From Lachnospiraceae bacterium (GTDB taxonomy: Bacteria > Bacillota > Clostridia > Lachnospirales > Lachnospiraceae): a DNA stretch of 51,892 nucleotides. The notes beneath the pieces were generated by a model that saw nothing but the letters and a program-made list of their open reading frames with translations, had not been told where the DNA came from and did no database searches. The DNA is taken from the NCBI GenBank assembly GCA_021153325.1, contig JAGKTQ010000019.1, forward strand, positions 1 through 51,892. Direction: 5' to 3'. Every line of letters begins with the position of its first letter. The stretch's first letter is position 1. This document shows, piece after piece, positions 17,124-26,080 of the stretch. The translations under genes and the position numbers were made by a program.

Positions 17124-18377
17124 TTATCGTACTTTTATAATTTGTCTACGGTATTCATTTGGAAGCATCGTATGATATTTATCCGTCGCAACAGAATCAT
17201 ATACATGAGAAGCAAAAATATCACTGTGTAGCATTTCCAATGCGTAAGTGCCTTGCCCATCTGAATTGAGTACGGTTTCTGCGTCAGCAAGCTTTGATAG
17301 TAATGGAATGGAACTTTTTTGTTTTATAGCGCTGAGAAGATCGGTAGAATTTTGTTTTAAACCTAATATTCTCGCATAATAAACATAATCGTCGCTTAGG
17401 AACTGTTGCAGGCTGTCTTTTTTGATGTCTAATAAAATATGAAGCAGGCAGCGGCTTATGCGTGTATAAGTCATATCTTTCGATTTTAATATTTCACAGA
17501 ATTCTTTACAGCTCGTAAACATTTCCAGATTCTTTTTGATTTTATCGGATAAATCTTCACTGATGTCTACAAACTGTGAATATCCCTGTTTTTGATGCTG
17601 TAATAATTTGTACTTCAATGGAAGTGAAATATCCTGCTGATAAATCGGATAATTCACATGAAAATGTTCTTCCATAATTTGGAATACATTGGAAGGCACC
17701 TGATTTGCGATCAGTAAAAGGTTATCCAACTGTTCCAGTGACTGCCGTATAGCAATCGCAGAACTTTTATTTAGGGAAAGTCTGGTGTCATGGTAGGCGC
17801 TGCCAACTCTTAAATTTGTCATAGGAACAATGGAACTATGACGGCGGTAGAGTGCCTTTATATATTCAATACCTAAAATGTTGTTCGGTGATGAGAGAAC
17901 CTGAATATGTTCGCAAAGTTCTTTATGAACAAATGTCAGTGCATTGTTACGCGCGGTTGGATAAGAAAGACCGTTGCGAAGGTTGTGGCGTAAGGCTTCT
18001 GTGAACGCATCAGATTCCTCTGCGAGTATTTTTGCAAAAGTACTTAAAACAGAAATGTCGCCACATTCACTGCCGAAACAGATCGTATCCACGACGCCTA
18101 AACGATCTAATAAGGCAATAGAGCCTGCTGCAAAGTTTTCAGCACTGCTTGTTGCATAGTAGACTGGAAGCTCGATAACAAGATCAGCACCGTTTAAAAG
18201 TGCCATTTTTGCGCGTGAATATTTATCAATAAGGGCAGGTGCACCACGTTGCACAAAATTACCGCTCATAATAACGATACAGTAATCAGCATTTGTCATT
18301 TCCTTAATTTTTTCTAGATGATATTTGTGCCCGTTGTGGAATGGATTATATTCAGCAATTACTCCTACAACTTTCAT
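17124..18377 (-). CDS. tmcAL: tRNA(Met) cytidine acetate ligase
   Basis: TmcAL (formerly YlbM) uses acetate and ATP to make N4-acetylcytidine at the wobble base of elongator tRNA-Met. The 417-residue length matches the family. The N-terminal nucleotidyltransferase motif is AEYNPFHNGHKYHL, with the HxGH-type HNGH at residues 14-17. Other family runs are IVIMSGNFVQRGAPALIDKY, GADLVIELP and CFGSECGD. The ATG at 18377 has GGAGGG upstream on the - strand. It is convergent with leuS and divergent from pta. Its use of acetate beside the acetate genes pta-ackA may be coincidental. Confidence 0.92.
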   Translation of the reverse strand: MKVVGVIAEYNPFHNGHKYHLEKIKEMTNADYCIVIMSGNFVQRGAPALIDKYSRAKMALLNGADLVIELPVYYATSSAENFAAGSIALLDRLGVVDTICFGSECGDISVLSTFAKILAEESDAFTEALRHNLRNGLSYPTARNNALTFVHKELCEHIQVLSSPNNILGIEYIKALYRRHSSIVPMTNLRVGSAYHDTRLSLNKSSAIAIRQSLEQLDNLLLIANQVPSNVFQIMEEHFHVNYPIYQQDISLPLKYKLLQHQKQGYSQFVDISEDLSDKIKKNLEMFTSCKEFCEILKSKDMTYTRISRCLLHILLDIKKDSLQQFLSDDYVYYARILGLKQNSTDLLSAIKQKSSIPLLSKLADAETVLNSDGQGTYALEMLHSDIFASHVYDSVATDKYHTMLPNEYRRQIIKVR

Positions 18378-18502
18378 GAGAATCCCTCCCTGTCATATAA
18401 AAGAGTATAAAATTACAATATTCCAACCTTCTCTTGATAATATTAGTGTAACATTGTTTTTAATTACATACAATGTTAAATTGTACTCAATTTTGCACAA
18501 TT

Positions 18503-18516
18503 TGTAAACGCTTACA
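18503..18516 (+). promoter_or_regulatory. cre box (CcpA-type catabolite response element)
   Basis: TGTAAACGCTTACA fits the Bacillus cre consensus TGWAARCGYTWNCW at every position. It ends three bases before the -35 of the pta promoter, centred near -46 of the inferred start. In Bacillus subtilis, CcpA activates pta and ackA from upstream cre sites, so activation by a CcpA-like regulator is the favoured inference. Confidence 0.8.
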
Positions 18517-18519
18517 TGT

Positions 18520-18548
18520 TTGATGGATGGAACAATTTCATATATAAT
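18520..18548 (+). promoter_or_regulatory. Promoter of pta-ackA
   Basis: TTGATG at 18520-18525 and TATAAT at 18543-18548 have 17-base spacing. They lie directly downstream of the cre box. Confidence 0.8.
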
Positions 18549-18623
18549 AAAAGAAATGTTAAAAAGATAAAAGTTTTATGTGAGGAATCATATTTTTTAT
18601 AAAAGGAAAGGAGATTTCATAGT

Positions 18624-19625
18624 ATGGCATATATAGATACTATTAAGGAACGTGCAAGACAGGACAAAAAAACAATCGTATTACCGGAATCAACAGATAA
18701 AAGAACGTTGATTGCGGCTTCTCAGATTCTTCAAGAAGGAATTGCCAATATTATTATGATTGGTAATGAAGAAAAAATCTATGATGGTGCCGGCTGGCTG
18801 GAGGTTGATCTGACAGGACTTAAAGTAGTGAATCCATCTACTTCGGACAAGCTGGATGAATATGTTGAGCTTTTGTATGAAACAAGAAAGTCAAAAGGAA
18901 TGACAATGGAAAAAGCAAGAGAAATTCTTACAACGGATTATCTTACTTTTGGTATTGTTATGGTAAAGGCAAATGATGCAGATGGAATGGTGGCAGGGGC
19001 ATGCCATTCTACAGCAGACACATTAAGACCGGCTTTACAGATATTGAAAACAGCACCGGGTGTAAAAATGGTTTCCGGTTTCTTTATTTTAGATGTACCA
19101 AATTGTGAGTACGGAGAAAATGGTACGTTCCTTTTTGCGGACTGCGGATTGAATCAGGACCCGACAGCAGAAGAATTGGCAATCATAGCAGATACATCTG
19201 CAAGGAGTTTTAAAAGTTTGATCGGTGCAAAACCTGTGATTGCTATGCTTTCCCATTCAACCAAGGGCAGTGCAAAGCACGCATTGGTCGATAAGGTAGT
19301 AGAAGCAACAAAAATTGCGCATGAAGAATATCCACATCTTACATTGGATGGAGAACTGCAGACAGATGCAGCAATTGTTCCTTCTGTTGCGAAATCCAAA
19401 GCACCGGGTTCAGAGGTAGCAGGAAAAGCAAATGTTTTGATCTTCCCGAATCTTGATTGTGGAAATATTGGATATAAGTTAGTACAACGATTAGCGAAAG
19501 CAGATGCGTATGGTCCGATGCTTCAAGGACTTGCAAAACCAGTAAATGATCTGTCCAGAGGATGTTCCTGGCAGGATATTGTAGGTGTTGTTGCATTAAC
19601 AGCTGTACAGGCACAGAACATGTAA
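18624..19625 (+). CDS. pta: Phosphate acetyltransferase
   Basis: Interconverts acetyl-CoA and acetyl phosphate, the first step of the ATP-yielding acetate pathway. The protein is 333 residues, the short single-domain form of Firmicutes. Family runs include VLPESTDKRTLIAA at the N-terminus, MVAGACHSTADTLRPALQ near residue 122, LNQDPTAEELAIIA near residue 177, and PNLDCGNIGYKLVQRL near residue 274. The ATG follows AAAGGAAAGGAG. ackA begins 13 bases after the stop codon. Transcription is probably controlled through the cre box. Confidence 0.96.
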   Translation: MAYIDTIKERARQDKKTIVLPESTDKRTLIAASQILQEGIANIIMIGNEEKIYDGAGWLEVDLTGLKVVNPSTSDKLDEYVELLYETRKSKGMTMEKAREILTTDYLTFGIVMVKANDADGMVAGACHSTADTLRPALQILKTAPGVKMVSGFFILDVPNCEYGENGTFLFADCGLNQDPTAEELAIIADTSARSFKSLIGAKPVIAMLSHSTKGSAKHALVDKVVEATKIAHEEYPHLTLDGELQTDAAIVPSVAKSKAPGSEVAGKANVLIFPNLDCGNIGYKLVQRLAKADAYGPMLQGLAKPVNDLSRGCSWQDIVGVVALTAVQAQNM

Positions 19626-19638
19626 ATTGGAGGGAACT

Positions 19639-20838
19639 ATGAATATATTAGTAATTAATTGCGGAAGTTCATCTTTAAAATTTCAGTTGATCGACTCAGA
19701 AACCGAAAAGTGGATCGCGAAGGGATTGTGTGAAAGAATTGGTATTGATGGAAGTATGATTACTTATACACCTGCAGGTGGAGAGAAAGAAAAAAAGGTA
19801 ATCCCTATGCCGGATCATACAGAAGCCATTCGTCTCGTTCTGGAAACTCTTACAAATGAAAAAACAGGTGTGGTGAAAGATCTTTCTGAGATTGGTGCAG
19901 TAGGTCATCGTATTGTACATGGTGGAGAGAAATTTGCAGCTTCCACGATCATCGATGATGAAGTTATGAAAGCTATTGAAGAATGTAATGATTTAGCACC
20001 ACTTCACAATCCTGCAAATTTGATCGGTATCCATGCCTGCCAGAAGCTGATGGATGGGACGCCTATGGTAGCAGTATTTGATACTGCATTTCACCAGACT
20101 ATGCCGGCAAAGGCATATATGTATGGTATTCCGTATGAATATTATGAAAAATATAAGATCAGAAGATATGGATTCCATGGTACAAGCCATTCTTATGTGT
20201 CCAAAAGAGCAGCAGAGGTATTAGGAGAAAAATATGAGGATTTAAAAATCATCGTATGCCATCTTGGAAATGGTGCTAGTGTGTCTGCTGTAAAAAATGG
20301 AAAATGTGTAGATACATCTATGGGACTTACCCCACTGGAAGGACTTATCATGGGAACGCGTTCCGGTGATATTGACCCGGCTGTTATTGAATTTTTGGCA
20401 CACAAAGAGAATATGACTGTTGAAGAAGTGTTGAATGTATTAAATAAAAAATCCGGTGTATATGGATTGTCAGGAAATATTTCTTCCGATTTTCGTGATG
20501 TGGAGCAGGCACAGGCAGAGGGCAATGAAAAGGCAGATCTTGCCATGCAGGCATTCCACTATCGTGTAGCGAAATATATTGGTGCTTATGTGGCTGCTAT
20601 GAATGGTGTTGATGCGATCTGTTTTACAGCCGGTGTAGGTGAAAATGGCAGCATGAATAGAAAAGTTATTTGTGAGTATTTAGGTTATTTGGGTATTGCA
20701 CTGGATGAAGAGGCAAATAATAAACGCGGGGAAGACATGGTGATCTCTACAAAGGATTCAAAAGTAAAAGTATTATCAATTCCTACCAATGAAGAACTTG
20801 CTATTGCAAGAGAAACCAATGCACTTGTCAACAAATAA
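19639..20838 (+). CDS. ackA: Acetate kinase
   Basis: Converts acetyl phosphate and ADP into acetate and ATP, completing the Pta-AckA route. The product is 399 residues. Recognisable runs are MNILVINCGSSSLKFQLID at the N-terminus, AVFDTAFHQTMP, RRYGFHGTSHSYVS and CHLGNGASVSAV, with FTAGVGENG near the C-terminus. The frame could open at a TTG at 19627, but that codon is part of the TTGGAGGG ribosome site; the ATG at 19639 is the start. It is co-transcribed with pta. Confidence 0.97.
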   Translation: MNILVINCGSSSLKFQLIDSETEKWIAKGLCERIGIDGSMITYTPAGGEKEKKVIPMPDHTEAIRLVLETLTNEKTGVVKDLSEIGAVGHRIVHGGEKFAASTIIDDEVMKAIEECNDLAPLHNPANLIGIHACQKLMDGTPMVAVFDTAFHQTMPAKAYMYGIPYEYYEKYKIRRYGFHGTSHSYVSKRAAEVLGEKYEDLKIIVCHLGNGASVSAVKNGKCVDTSMGLTPLEGLIMGTRSGDIDPAVIEFLAHKENMTVEEVLNVLNKKSGVYGLSGNISSDFRDVEQAQAEGNEKADLAMQAFHYRVAKYIGAYVAAMNGVDAICFTAGVGENGSMNRKVICEYLGYLGIALDEEANNKRGEDMVISTKDSKVKVLSIPTNEELAIARETNALVNK

Positions 20839-20846
20839 AAAAATAG

Positions 20847-20876
20847 TTGCGGTAATGTGCAAAGATGAAGTATACT
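20847..20876 (+). promoter_or_regulatory. Possible promoter of the DUF5722 gene
   Basis: TTGCGG at 20847-20852 and TATACT at 20871-20876 are separated by 18 bases. The hexamers are imperfect, so this is a moderate call. Confidence 0.45.
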
Positions 20877-20931
20877 GAACCTTGTGTGATTTGCGGGAAG
20901 ATTACATAAGAATAAGTATGGAGTTTGCATT

Positions 20932-22944
20932 ATGAATAAAGATACGTCAAAAAAGGCGCATGTAAAAAAAGAAAACAAGGCTGAAAAACAGCAAGAACAA
21001 CAGGGGAAGGGACATAAGAAAAAAATTATATTTATAATAGCTGCTATTGCTTTTATTGTTGGAATTGCAGGGCTTTTTGTTTATAGACATATTGCAGAAC
21101 AGAGAGCACTGGAAGCGGCAAGACTACAGGAAGAATTGGAGCGTGACAGAAAAGCGGCAGAATTTCCAACAGAAGTTGGAACGAAAGGTATAGAACAGTA
21201 TTTAGAAGCATGGGGCAGAAGAAAAGATCCTGATCTACTGGAGCTTTTGGAGGTAGCTGGTGTACAGGAAGTCTTTGCGGACAATACACCGATTTCGCCT
21301 GAAGAAGCCGATAAAATGATTGCAGAAGGAACGATTTCAGGCAGAAAAACAGTAGAAGAAGTTTTGATGATACTTACGCAGGATGAATTGCCAAATGAAG
21401 ATCGGACAAGCTTTTTGACGATTGACAGCTGCGAGATCAGCACAGAGGATGCTTCCAAAGTGGACGTGAAATTTAGTGTGCCGTATGTACCGGTTTCGGA
21501 TGATGATTATTATTATCTGTTTGAATTGGCAACTTATGAAAATGAGCATGGTGAGGAGTACGTTGATAAAGTAAGCAAGTGGAAAGAAGATTCTTATTTT
21601 TCTGTTAATCTGAATCATAACAGTGCTTCCTCCAGATTGTTCTCGAAGTTTGTAATTGCGGTAAAAGTGGATGGACAATTTGTGGATATCAGCAGAGGAC
21701 ATTATATTACGAATCCGGAGGCAATTGCCAAATATACAGCACCGCATCCGACAGCAGCTTCTATAAAGGGGCTGATTGTTGATCCGGCTAAACTTGTAAC
21801 GAATGAGATAGAGGATCTTGGCGTAAAGCATGCAGCATATAATATTCCGATCGGATATATTTTAGGAGAGACAAGTGATCCGACTTATCCGACAGTATAT
21901 TATTCCTATAATGGTAAAACGTATGCCTTTAATGGACTTCGTATTGCGGAGTTTGATAATATTTTCAGAACCTTAAGCAGCAAAGGGGTTATTATCACAG
22001 CAGTATTATTAAATGATAAGAACGGAGCGTATCCGCAGATGATTCATCCGAATGCAAATGGCGGTAGTGCACCTTATTATATGTTCAATGCTGCGAATGA
22101 ATCCGGCTGTGAATATTTGGAAGCAGTAGCTACCTTTTTGGCAAATCGTTATTCGGGAAGTGGAAATGGTAAAATTTCCAATTGGGTCATCGGCAATGAA
22201 ATCAATGCCAGAGCGGCATGGAATTATATGAATTATACGGATGTTACGACCTATTCCCAGGAATATGCTAAGGCTTTTCGGATATTTTATAATGGAATAA
22301 AGAGCGTAAATGCTAATGCCAACGTATACATATCTTTAGATCAGATGTGGAATCGAAATTTAAGCTCTACAGATTCTTACGATGCGAAGGATGTATTGGA
22401 TGCCTTTAATGCAGAGATTTCTATGAGGGGAAATATTGATTGGGGATTGGCACATCACCCATATCCGGTACCACTTACCTGGCCGAAATTCTGGGATATG
22501 CCATCCAATTATAAATCAATGAACCTTGTGCGTAACTCGGTGGATACACCTTACATTACGGTACAAAATATTCATGTACTAACGGATTATATGACAAGAG
22601 CAGAAATGTTAAATCCAAATGGAGAAGTTCGTTCCATTGCATTAACAGAAGTAGGTTTTGGTTCTGATTATGGAGAAGAGTTACAGGCAGCAGCATTTTC
22701 TTACGCATATATGATAGCATCGCATAATCAGCATATTGATATGTTTATACTGAATAAGCAGGTGGATATGGCGGCGGAAATTTCACAGGGGCTTTCTCTT
22801 GGAATCAACCGGTCGGATGGAAGTCATAAATATATTTATGAGGTATATAAACAAATTGATACTGGCTCCAGTAATGAAGCGACCGCCTTTGCAAGATCGA
22901 TTATTGGCATTTCGAGTTGGAGTGAGGTCATTACGAACCACTAA
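20932..22944 (+). CDS. Membrane-anchored DUF5722 protein, glycosidase-like
   Basis: A 670-residue protein. It has a lysine/glutamate-rich cytoplasmic start, one transmembrane helix (about residues 31-48), a short coiled region, and a large outer part. The C-terminal 380 residues resemble DUF5722, a family I associate with glycosidase-like TIM barrels. The runs WVIGNEINA (Glu423) and ALTEVGFGS (Glu573) match where clan GH-A enzymes place the acid/base and nucleophile glutamates. The run LAHHPYPVPL, with adjacent histidines, fits a sugar-binding cleft. The middle region (about residues 150-270) is a separate unrecognised domain. The substrate is unknown. The ATG has a weak ribosome site. It is flanked by ackA and the yceD promoter and probably stands alone. 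Confidence 0.7.
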   Translation: MNKDTSKKAHVKKENKAEKQQEQQGKGHKKKIIFIIAAIAFIVGIAGLFVYRHIAEQRALEAARLQEELERDRKAAEFPTEVGTKGIEQYLEAWGRRKDPDLLELLEVAGVQEVFADNTPISPEEADKMIAEGTISGRKTVEEVLMILTQDELPNEDRTSFLTIDSCEISTEDASKVDVKFSVPYVPVSDDDYYYLFELATYENEHGEEYVDKVSKWKEDSYFSVNLNHNSASSRLFSKFVIAVKVDGQFVDISRGHYITNPEAIAKYTAPHPTAASIKGLIVDPAKLVTNEIEDLGVKHAAYNIPIGYILGETSDPTYPTVYYSYNGKTYAFNGLRIAEFDNIFRTLSSKGVIITAVLLNDKNGAYPQMIHPNANGGSAPYYMFNAANESGCEYLEAVATFLANRYSGSGNGKISNWVIGNEINARAAWNYMNYTDVTTYSQEYAKAFRIFYNGIKSVNANANVYISLDQMWNRNLSSTDSYDAKDVLDAFNAEISMRGNIDWGLAHHPYPVPLTWPKFWDMPSNYKSMNLVRNSVDTPYITVQNIHVLTDYMTRAEMLNPNGEVRSIALTEVGFGSDYGEELQAAAFSYAYMIASHNQHIDMFILNKQVDMAAEISQGLSLGINRSDGSHKYIYEVYKQIDTGSSNEATAFARSIIGISSWSEVITNH

Positions 22945-22996
22945 GCACAAGGACATAATTTATCTGTAAATAGATAGAAAATAAAGAAAATAAATG

Positions 22997-23025
22997 TTGA
23001 CAAACCTCTATGGGATATGTATAAT
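22997..23025 (+). promoter_or_regulatory. Perfect consensus sigma-A promoter of yceD-rpmF
   Basis: TTGACA at 22997-23002 and TATAAT at 23020-23025 with a 17-base spacer match the consensus at all twelve positions. Confidence 0.9.
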
Positions 23026-23072
23026 TTAACAATGTGTGAAACAAAAGCAGAAGCTTTTGACAGGAGTCCGAT

Positions 23073-23600
23073 ATGTTGATTAATTTGACTGATGTTTTAA
23101 CATCTGAAGGCAAAACAGAAGAACAGCAGGTTCCTATTGAAATGACTGACTTTTCAAATGGGTTGGAGAAATATCTGATTTTGGAGAAGAGCTTAGTCGA
23201 TTTGAAATTTTCCAATATTAAAAAAGGGAAAGCGCAAATTGATGGAAAAGCAAAAGTCGTTTTAAAGATGAGCTGTGACAGATGTTTAAAGGAAGTAGGT
23301 GAGGTAATTCCTCTCAACTTTTCCAGAACCGTTTTGGCACCGGATGAAATAACGGAAGGTACAGATGAAGAAGGTGATCAGACTTTTATGGATGGTTACC
23401 AGTTGAACGTAGAAGACTTGATAAACGATGAGATTTTATTAGGCTTGCCGACAAAGGTTCTATGTAAGGAAGACTGCAAAGGTATTTGTAAGCAGTGTGG
23501 AAAGAACCTGAATGAGGGAGAATGCGGGTGTGATACATTCGTACCAGATCCTAGAATGGCAGTGATAAAAGATATCTTTAACGCAAATAAGGAGGTGTAA
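23073..23600 (+). CDS. YceD family (DUF177) protein
   Basis: A 175-residue protein of the DUF177/YceD family, known for its conserved position beside rpmF and linked to 23S rRNA accumulation in some bacteria and plastids. Two cysteine groups are visible: CDRC at residues 68-71, and CKEDCKGICKQCGKNLNEGE continuing to CGC near the C-terminus, which is likely to bind a metal. The region between is acidic. The ATG follows CAGGAG. rpmF starts two bases after its stop codon, with the ribosome site AAGGAGGTG inside the end of yceD, so the two are translationally close. Confidence 0.9.
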   Translation: MLINLTDVLTSEGKTEEQQVPIEMTDFSNGLEKYLILEKSLVDLKFSNIKKGKAQIDGKAKVVLKMSCDRCLKEVGEVIPLNFSRTVLAPDEITEGTDEEGDQTFMDGYQLNVEDLINDEILLGLPTKVLCKEDCKGICKQCGKNLNEGECGCDTFVPDPRMAVIKDIFNANKEV

Positions 23601-23602
23601 CG

Positions 23603-23782
23603 ATGTCTATTTGTCCAAAAAATAAATCTTCCAAAGGTAGAAGAGATAAAAGAAGAGCAAACTGGAAAATGAGTGCTCCTACATTGGTAAAATGTAGCAA
23701 ATGTGGCGCTTTAATGATGCCTCATAGAGTATGCAAGGCTTGTGGTTCTTACAACAAAAAAGAAATCGTAAGCGCAAACTAG
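23603..23782 (+). CDS. rpmF: Ribosomal protein L32
   Basis: A 59-residue large-subunit protein, starting MSICPKNKSSKGRRDKRRAN. Cysteines at 31, 34, 44 and 47 (CSKC and CKAC) form the zinc ribbon, so this is the zinc-binding form. The start follows AAGGAGGTG. It is followed by a terminator, ending the yceD-rpmF unit. Confidence 0.97.
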   Translation: MSICPKNKSSKGRRDKRRANWKMSAPTLVKCSKCGALMMPHRVCKACGSYNKKEIVSAN

Positions 23783-23796
23783 TGAATATTGAAATC

Positions 23797-23828
23797 AAGG
23801 CTTTCCGTATAATCGGAGAGCCTTTTTT
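23797..23828 (+). terminator. Intrinsic terminator after rpmF
   Basis: AAGGCTTTCCG and CGGAGAGCCTT pair with one G-T pair around a TATAAT loop. They are followed by a T-run. Confidence 0.92.
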
Positions 23829-23847
23829 CGTAATATGGGAAAATATA

Positions 23848-23909
23848 TGGTATAATGGATAAGCAAGGATAAGATAATAATGACATATATTATCATAGCT
23901 TTGTATAAT
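23848..23909 (+). promoter_or_regulatory. Two candidate promoters of the ZIP transporter gene
   Basis: An extended -10 (TGGTATAAT) lies at 23848-23856. A second -10, TATAAT, lies at 23904-23909 with ATGACA at 23880-23885 18 bases before it. Either could drive the gene that starts at 23935. Confidence 0.5.
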
Positions 23910-23934
23910 GTGAGTTGAAAAGGCAGGATTAGTT

Positions 23935-24714
23935 ATGGAATATGTATTACTTGGAATAATGATTCCGTTTATCGGAACGACTCTTGGTGCATCATGTGTT
24001 TTTGTTATGAAAAAGGAAATGAAGCCGTTATTGCAAAAGTCATTACTTGGTTTTGCATCAGGTGTTATGGTCGCGGCAGCGGTTTGGTCTCTTATCATTC
24101 CAGCAATTGATATGTCTGAATCCATGGGAAAACTGGCATTTATTCCGGCAGCGACTGGAATAGGAGCGGGAATGCTGTTTTTGCTTTTAATGGATAAGAT
24201 CGTTCCTCATCTTCATCTAAAAAGTACAGAGCCTGAAGGTCCAAAAACTTCTTTAAAAAAAACAACAATGCTTGTACTTGCGGTAACATTGCATAACATT
24301 CCGGAAGGAATGGCAGTTGGAGTTACTTTTGCAGGATTACTTGCATCTGGTAGTTCCATTACGTTGGCAGGAGCTTTTGCACTTGCAGTTGGGATTGCAA
24401 TTCAAAATTTCCCGGAAGGGGCGATTATCTCTATGCCTCTTAGAAGCGAGGGAGTATCCAAAGGAAAATCGTTTTTATATGGTATGATTTCAGGAGTTGT
24501 TGAGCCAATTGCAGCATTTATTACGATCATGCTTACTTCCTATACAAGACCAATGTTACCTTATTTGTTGGCTTTTGCGGCTGGAGCAATGCTCTATGTT
24601 GTAGTGGAAGAGTTGATTCCGGAGGCATCAGAGGGAGAACATTCTAATATAGGAACTATTGGATTTGCAGTAGGATTTATAATTATGATGATCTTAGATG
24701 TCGCATTAGGATAA
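23935..24714 (+). CDS. ZIP family divalent metal transporter
   Basis: A 259-residue membrane protein that imports divalent metals such as zinc; metal choice cannot be read. About eight hydrophobic segments are present. The two ZIP signature helices are clear: HNIPEG at residues 120-125 and NFPEG at residues 158-162. The intracellular loop has only a short HLH (92-94), so the histidine-rich loop is reduced. No Zur site was recognised. The ATG lacks a strong ribosome site; AGGCAGGA lies 9 bases upstream. It stands alone between rpmF and plsX. Confidence 0.9.
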   Translation: MEYVLLGIMIPFIGTTLGASCVFVMKKEMKPLLQKSLLGFASGVMVAAAVWSLIIPAIDMSESMGKLAFIPAATGIGAGMLFLLLMDKIVPHLHLKSTEPEGPKTSLKKTTMLVLAVTLHNIPEGMAVGVTFAGLLASGSSITLAGAFALAVGIAIQNFPEGAIISMPLRSEGVSKGKSFLYGMISGVVEPIAAFITIMLTSYTRPMLPYLLAFAAGAMLYVVVEELIPEASEGEHSNIGTIGFAVGFIIMMILDVALG

Positions 24715-24731
24715 ATTCTACCAACTTTTCC

Positions 24732-24760
24732 TTGATTTTTATATACGCCTCTAGTATATT
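24732..24760 (+). promoter_or_regulatory. Promoter of the plsX operon
   Basis: TTGATT at 24732-24737 and TATATT at 24755-24760 are spaced 17 bases. Confidence 0.7.
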
Positions 24761-24810
24761 AAAGTAAGGCACAGGGTTAGCCTTGTTGCTTTACATCAAG
24801 GAGGATGGGT

Positions 24811-25821
24811 ATGTCAGATTTTGTAAATGTTGCAGTTGACGCAATGGGTGGCGATAATGCACCGTTTGAAATCGTCAAAGGAGCAATAGAAGCTGTAAAA
24901 GAAAGCAATAAGATTAAAGTTTTTCTTGTAGGAAAAGAGAATCTGATTCATGAAGAATTAAAAAAATATCAGTATGACGAAAAACAAGTAGAAGTTGTTC
25001 ATGCGGAAGAAGTAATAGAAACAGCAGAGCCACCAGTTATGGCTATTAGAAAAAAGAAGGATTCTTCCATTGTGAAAGCACTGAATTTAGTAAAGGAAGG
25101 TACTTGTGATGCATATGTATCAGCAGGAAGTACAGGTGCTACATTAGTTGGTGGTCAGGTAATTGTTGGAAGAATTAAAGGTGTAGAAAGACCACCACTT
25201 GCGCCGATGATCCCTACTGCAAAAGGAGCTTCTCTTTTAATAGACTGTGGCGCCAATGTGGATGCAAGACCTTCTCATTTAGTACAGTTCGCCAAAATGG
25301 GTTCTGTATATATGGAAAGTGTTATTGGAGTAAAAAATCCGAAAGTAGCAATCGTAAACATTGGAGCTGAAGAAGAAAAAGGAAATGCTCTTGTGAAAGA
25401 GACTTTCCCACTTTTGAAAAATTGTCCAGATATTAATTTCGTTGGAAGTATTGAAGCGAGAGATATTCCGGCTGGAGAAGCAGATGTTATCGTATGCGAG
25501 GCATTTGTAGGAAATGTTATCTTAAAAATGTATGAAGGTGTAGGCGGTGTTTTGATAAAGAAAGTGAAAGAAGGAATGATGACTTCTTTACGAAGTAAAA
25601 TTGGAGCATTGCTTGTAAAACCAGCTTTAAAAAATACATTAAAAGCATTTGATCTGGAAATTTATGGTGGTGCGCCATTGCTCGGTTTAAATGGCCTTGT
25701 AGTAAAGACGCATGGAAGTAGTAAAGCTGTAGAAATCAAAAATTCTATTCTTCAATGTATTGCGTTTAAAGAACAGAAGATTAATGATAAAATAAAAGAA
25801 AAAATTACCTTAGAGGATTAA
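24811..25821 (+). CDS. plsX: Phosphate acyltransferase PlsX
   Basis: Makes acyl-phosphate from acyl-ACP, the entry to phospholipid synthesis. The product is 336 residues. Typical runs are VAVDAMGGDNAP at the N-terminus, SAGSTGATLVGG near residue 109, and LIDCGANVDARPSHLVQFA near residue 145. Two in-frame ATGs exist (24805 and 24811); AAGGAGG ends directly against the first, so the second, six bases from the ribosome site, is preferred. acpP follows after 15 bases. This is the first gene of a run reaching to ilvA. Confidence 0.95.
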   Translation: MSDFVNVAVDAMGGDNAPFEIVKGAIEAVKESNKIKVFLVGKENLIHEELKKYQYDEKQVEVVHAEEVIETAEPPVMAIRKKKDSSIVKALNLVKEGTCDAYVSAGSTGATLVGGQVIVGRIKGVERPPLAPMIPTAKGASLLIDCGANVDARPSHLVQFAKMGSVYMESVIGVKNPKVAIVNIGAEEEKGNALVKETFPLLKNCPDINFVGSIEARDIPAGEADVIVCEAFVGNVILKMYEGVGGVLIKKVKEGMMTSLRSKIGALLVKPALKNTLKAFDLEIYGGAPLLGLNGLVVKTHGSSKAVEIKNSILQCIAFKEQKINDKIKEKITLED

Positions 25822-25836
25822 GAAAGGGTCGTAGAT

Positions 25837-26067
25837 ATGGAATTTGAAAAGCTGAAAAAAGTAATAGCAGAAGTTTTAAATGTGGATCCAGAAGAAATTA
25901 CACTGGAATCAACTTTTATGGATGATTTAGGAGCTGATTCTTTGGATGTTTTCCAAATTGTTATGGGAATTGAAGAGGAATTTGATATTGAAATTCCAGC
26001 AGATAAAGCAGAAAATATTACAACAGTGGAAGAAGCAGTTGAACTAATTAAAAGTGCAATAAATTAG
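25837..26067 (+). CDS. acpP: Acyl carrier protein
   Basis: A 76-residue acidic carrier of fatty acyl chains. The phosphopantetheine site is Ser35 in LGADSLDVFQ. Its pairing with plsX is common, as PlsX uses acyl-ACP. The ATG follows AGAAAGG. It is followed by an intrinsic terminator before rnc. Confidence 0.97.
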   Translation: MEFEKLKKVIAEVLNVDPEEITLESTFMDDLGADSLDVFQIVMGIEEEFDIEIPADKAENITTVEEAVELIKSAIN

Positions 26068-26080
26068 TTGAAGTATAGTG

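Noticed and set aside
24715..24800. FapR or FabT operator before plsX
   Set aside because: No run resembling TTAGTACCTGGTACTAA or TTTGA-N-TCAAA was found; only the promoter is supported.
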